From Sulfurimonadaceae bacterium (GTDB lineage Bacteria; Campylobacterota; Campylobacteria; Campylobacterales; Sulfurimonadaceae), in contig JAPHSI010000163.1 in assembly GCA_026193155.1 (NCBI GenBank), positions 1-6,117 of the forward strand: a stretch of DNA of 6,117 bases, written 5' to 3'. The position numbers and the translations under genes were made by a program. The notes below the pieces were generated by a model, which saw only the letters and a list, made by a program, of their open reading frames with translations, did not search any database and had not been told where the DNA came from. Below are positions 5,189 through 6,117 of this stretch, one piece after another (positions within the stretch are counted from its first letter, which is position 1; every line of letters begins with the position of its first letter).

Positions 5189-6117
5189 ATGTTTGTAGAT
5201 CATAATAGTGTGCCAAATATTATTGCAACAGCACAAGATGAAATAAAAAGTTTTGTTAAAAAGTTTTTTATTGCATTTCTTTTTTTTGCTGCACTCACCA
5301 TTGTTTTGTCTTTTGTAGTTGACTGGATTTTTTTACTCATAACAGCAGCATTTATAGTACTATCATTAATTTTATTTAATGATAAAAAGAAACTTTCTAA
5401 CCAGATTGAATTAATAGAAAAAACAACTCTAGAGAGAGAACAATTTTTTATGCAAATTCTAGACAACTGTGAACAGCCTTGTTCAGTAACAGCAATAGGA
5501 AATGAAGGAGATGAAGAATGGAGATGGTTATATGTAAACGGTCCAGTTCAAACAGCATTTAATAAGCCTCTTTCTTACTTTTTAGATAAGCCTTGTTATA
5601 ACTGGGGTGCAAATATTTGTAGAACTGCTAACTGTGGTAGAAATTGTTTGAAAAGAAATGAAGTTGAATCGAAATTTGCTCAAGATTTTGGTGCCGGTCT
5701 TGGTCATTTTAGAGTATATACTAAAACTATGTATGACCTTGAAGGCAAACCTGCATATGTTGTAGAATGGGTTGATGGTGGAGAAGAAATGAAATTTCAA
5801 CTGTTAAATGCAATAGAAAATGTTACAAAAATGACCGATACAAATTTCAATACAACAAAAGAAGTTTCTCAGAATATAGCTAATGTAGCATCTGCAACAG
5901 AACAGTTATCTGTTTCTTCAAAAGGCATTAGTGATTCTGCCCAAACTGCTCGTCACATAGCTGATGATGTTGAAAAACTTACAGATCATTTAGGTAATGA
6001 AGCAAAAGGTGCTGGAGAATCTATATTACAATTAGCTGAGATTGGAAATCAAATTGAAGAAATAAGTAAAGTAATCGAAGATATTGCTGGTCAAACAAAT
6101 CTTCTTGCACTAAATGC
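5189..6117 (+). CDS. Methyl-accepting chemotaxis protein, 3' end missing
   Basis: The gene runs off the right edge after 309 full codons. Start ATG 5189 follows AAGGGG. Residues 25-44 and 46-63 are two TM helices separated only by a short turn with Asp45, so almost nothing is periplasmic and sensing must occur in the cytoplasm or at the membrane. Residues about 80-200 resemble a PAS-like sensor: WRWLYVNG, then a Cys cluster (Cys136, 144, 149, 153, with Cys94 and Cys98 before it), then GHFRVYTKTMYDLEGKPAYVVEWV. A long helical region from about 200 leads to IEDIAGQTNLLALNA at the edge, the start of the highly conserved MCP hairpin tip that contacts CheA and CheW. Known role of the family: controlling the flagellar motor through CheA. 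The ligand is unknown; the Cys set suggests a redox or metal cofactor, which is inference. Confidence 0.9.
   Translation, partial: MFVDHNSVPNIIATAQDEIKSFVKKFFIAFLFFAALTIVLSFVVDWIFLLITAAFIVLSLILFNDKKKLSNQIELIEKTTLEREQFFMQILDNCEQPCSVTAIGNEGDEEWRWLYVNGPVQTAFNKPLSYFLDKPCYNWGANICRTANCGRNCLKRNEVESKFAQDFGAGLGHFRVYTKTMYDLEGKPAYVVEWVDGGEEMKFQLLNAIENVTKMTDTNFNTTKEVSQNIANVASATEQLSVSSKGISDSAQTARHIADDVEKLTDHLGNEAKGAGESILQLAEIGNQIEEISKVIEDIAGQTNLLALN

Noticed and set aside
5200..5800. Two - strand reading frames opposite the chemoreceptor gene
   Set aside because: The + strand frame is an obvious MCP that runs off the window; the antisense frames show no motifs.

Overview
The window is AT-rich DNA. Its long A/T tracts, extended -10 promoters (TGnTATAAT) with no clear -35 box, and its mix of an ABC-F ATPase, a NicO/DUF1007 metal pair and a chemoreceptor suggest a free-living member of the Campylobacterota, perhaps Sulfurimonas-like. 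This placement is an inference from style and gene content; the window contains no marker gene.

Left third (1-1810) is an accessory, decayed zone read on the + strand. It opens with the 3' part of a PIN-domain (DUF4935-like) gene whose start lies off the window. Next is a TTG-started gene with a HEPN-type RxxxxH motif, behind an AGGAGG ribosome binding site. A foldable spacer of about 120 bases follows (about 1044-1166); its outer ends weakly resemble an integron attC site. Then come two broken housekeeping-type genes joined out of frame: the front of a hotdog-fold thioesterase and the tail of a class V aminotransferase.

Middle (1811-3485) holds an intact ABC-F ATPase gene with its own extended -10 promoter and an AT-rich intrinsic terminator. 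Its leader is the most interesting signal in the window. A short reading frame with a ribosome binding site stops inside the left arm of an 8-bp perfect inverted repeat, and the right arm contains the Shine-Dalgarno of the ABC-F gene. This is the arrangement expected of a translational attenuator, as known for some antibiotic-inducible genes. The short frame could instead be the leftover front of a deleted gene.

Right part: on the - strand, a DUF1007 periplasmic protein gene (4273-4812) overlaps by ATGA a NicO-family nickel/cobalt transporter gene (3500-4276), a compact two-gene metal transport operon. A 376-base divergent gap follows, and then a + strand methyl-accepting chemotaxis protein that runs off the right end, with a TM hairpin, a Cys-rich PAS-like region and the start of the signalling hairpin. 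The intergenic spacers at 3415-3468 and 4925-5032 carry two diverged copies of one short coding-like segment on the - strand, probably remnants of a shared family.

No tRNA, rRNA, CRISPR array, transposase or integrase is visible.
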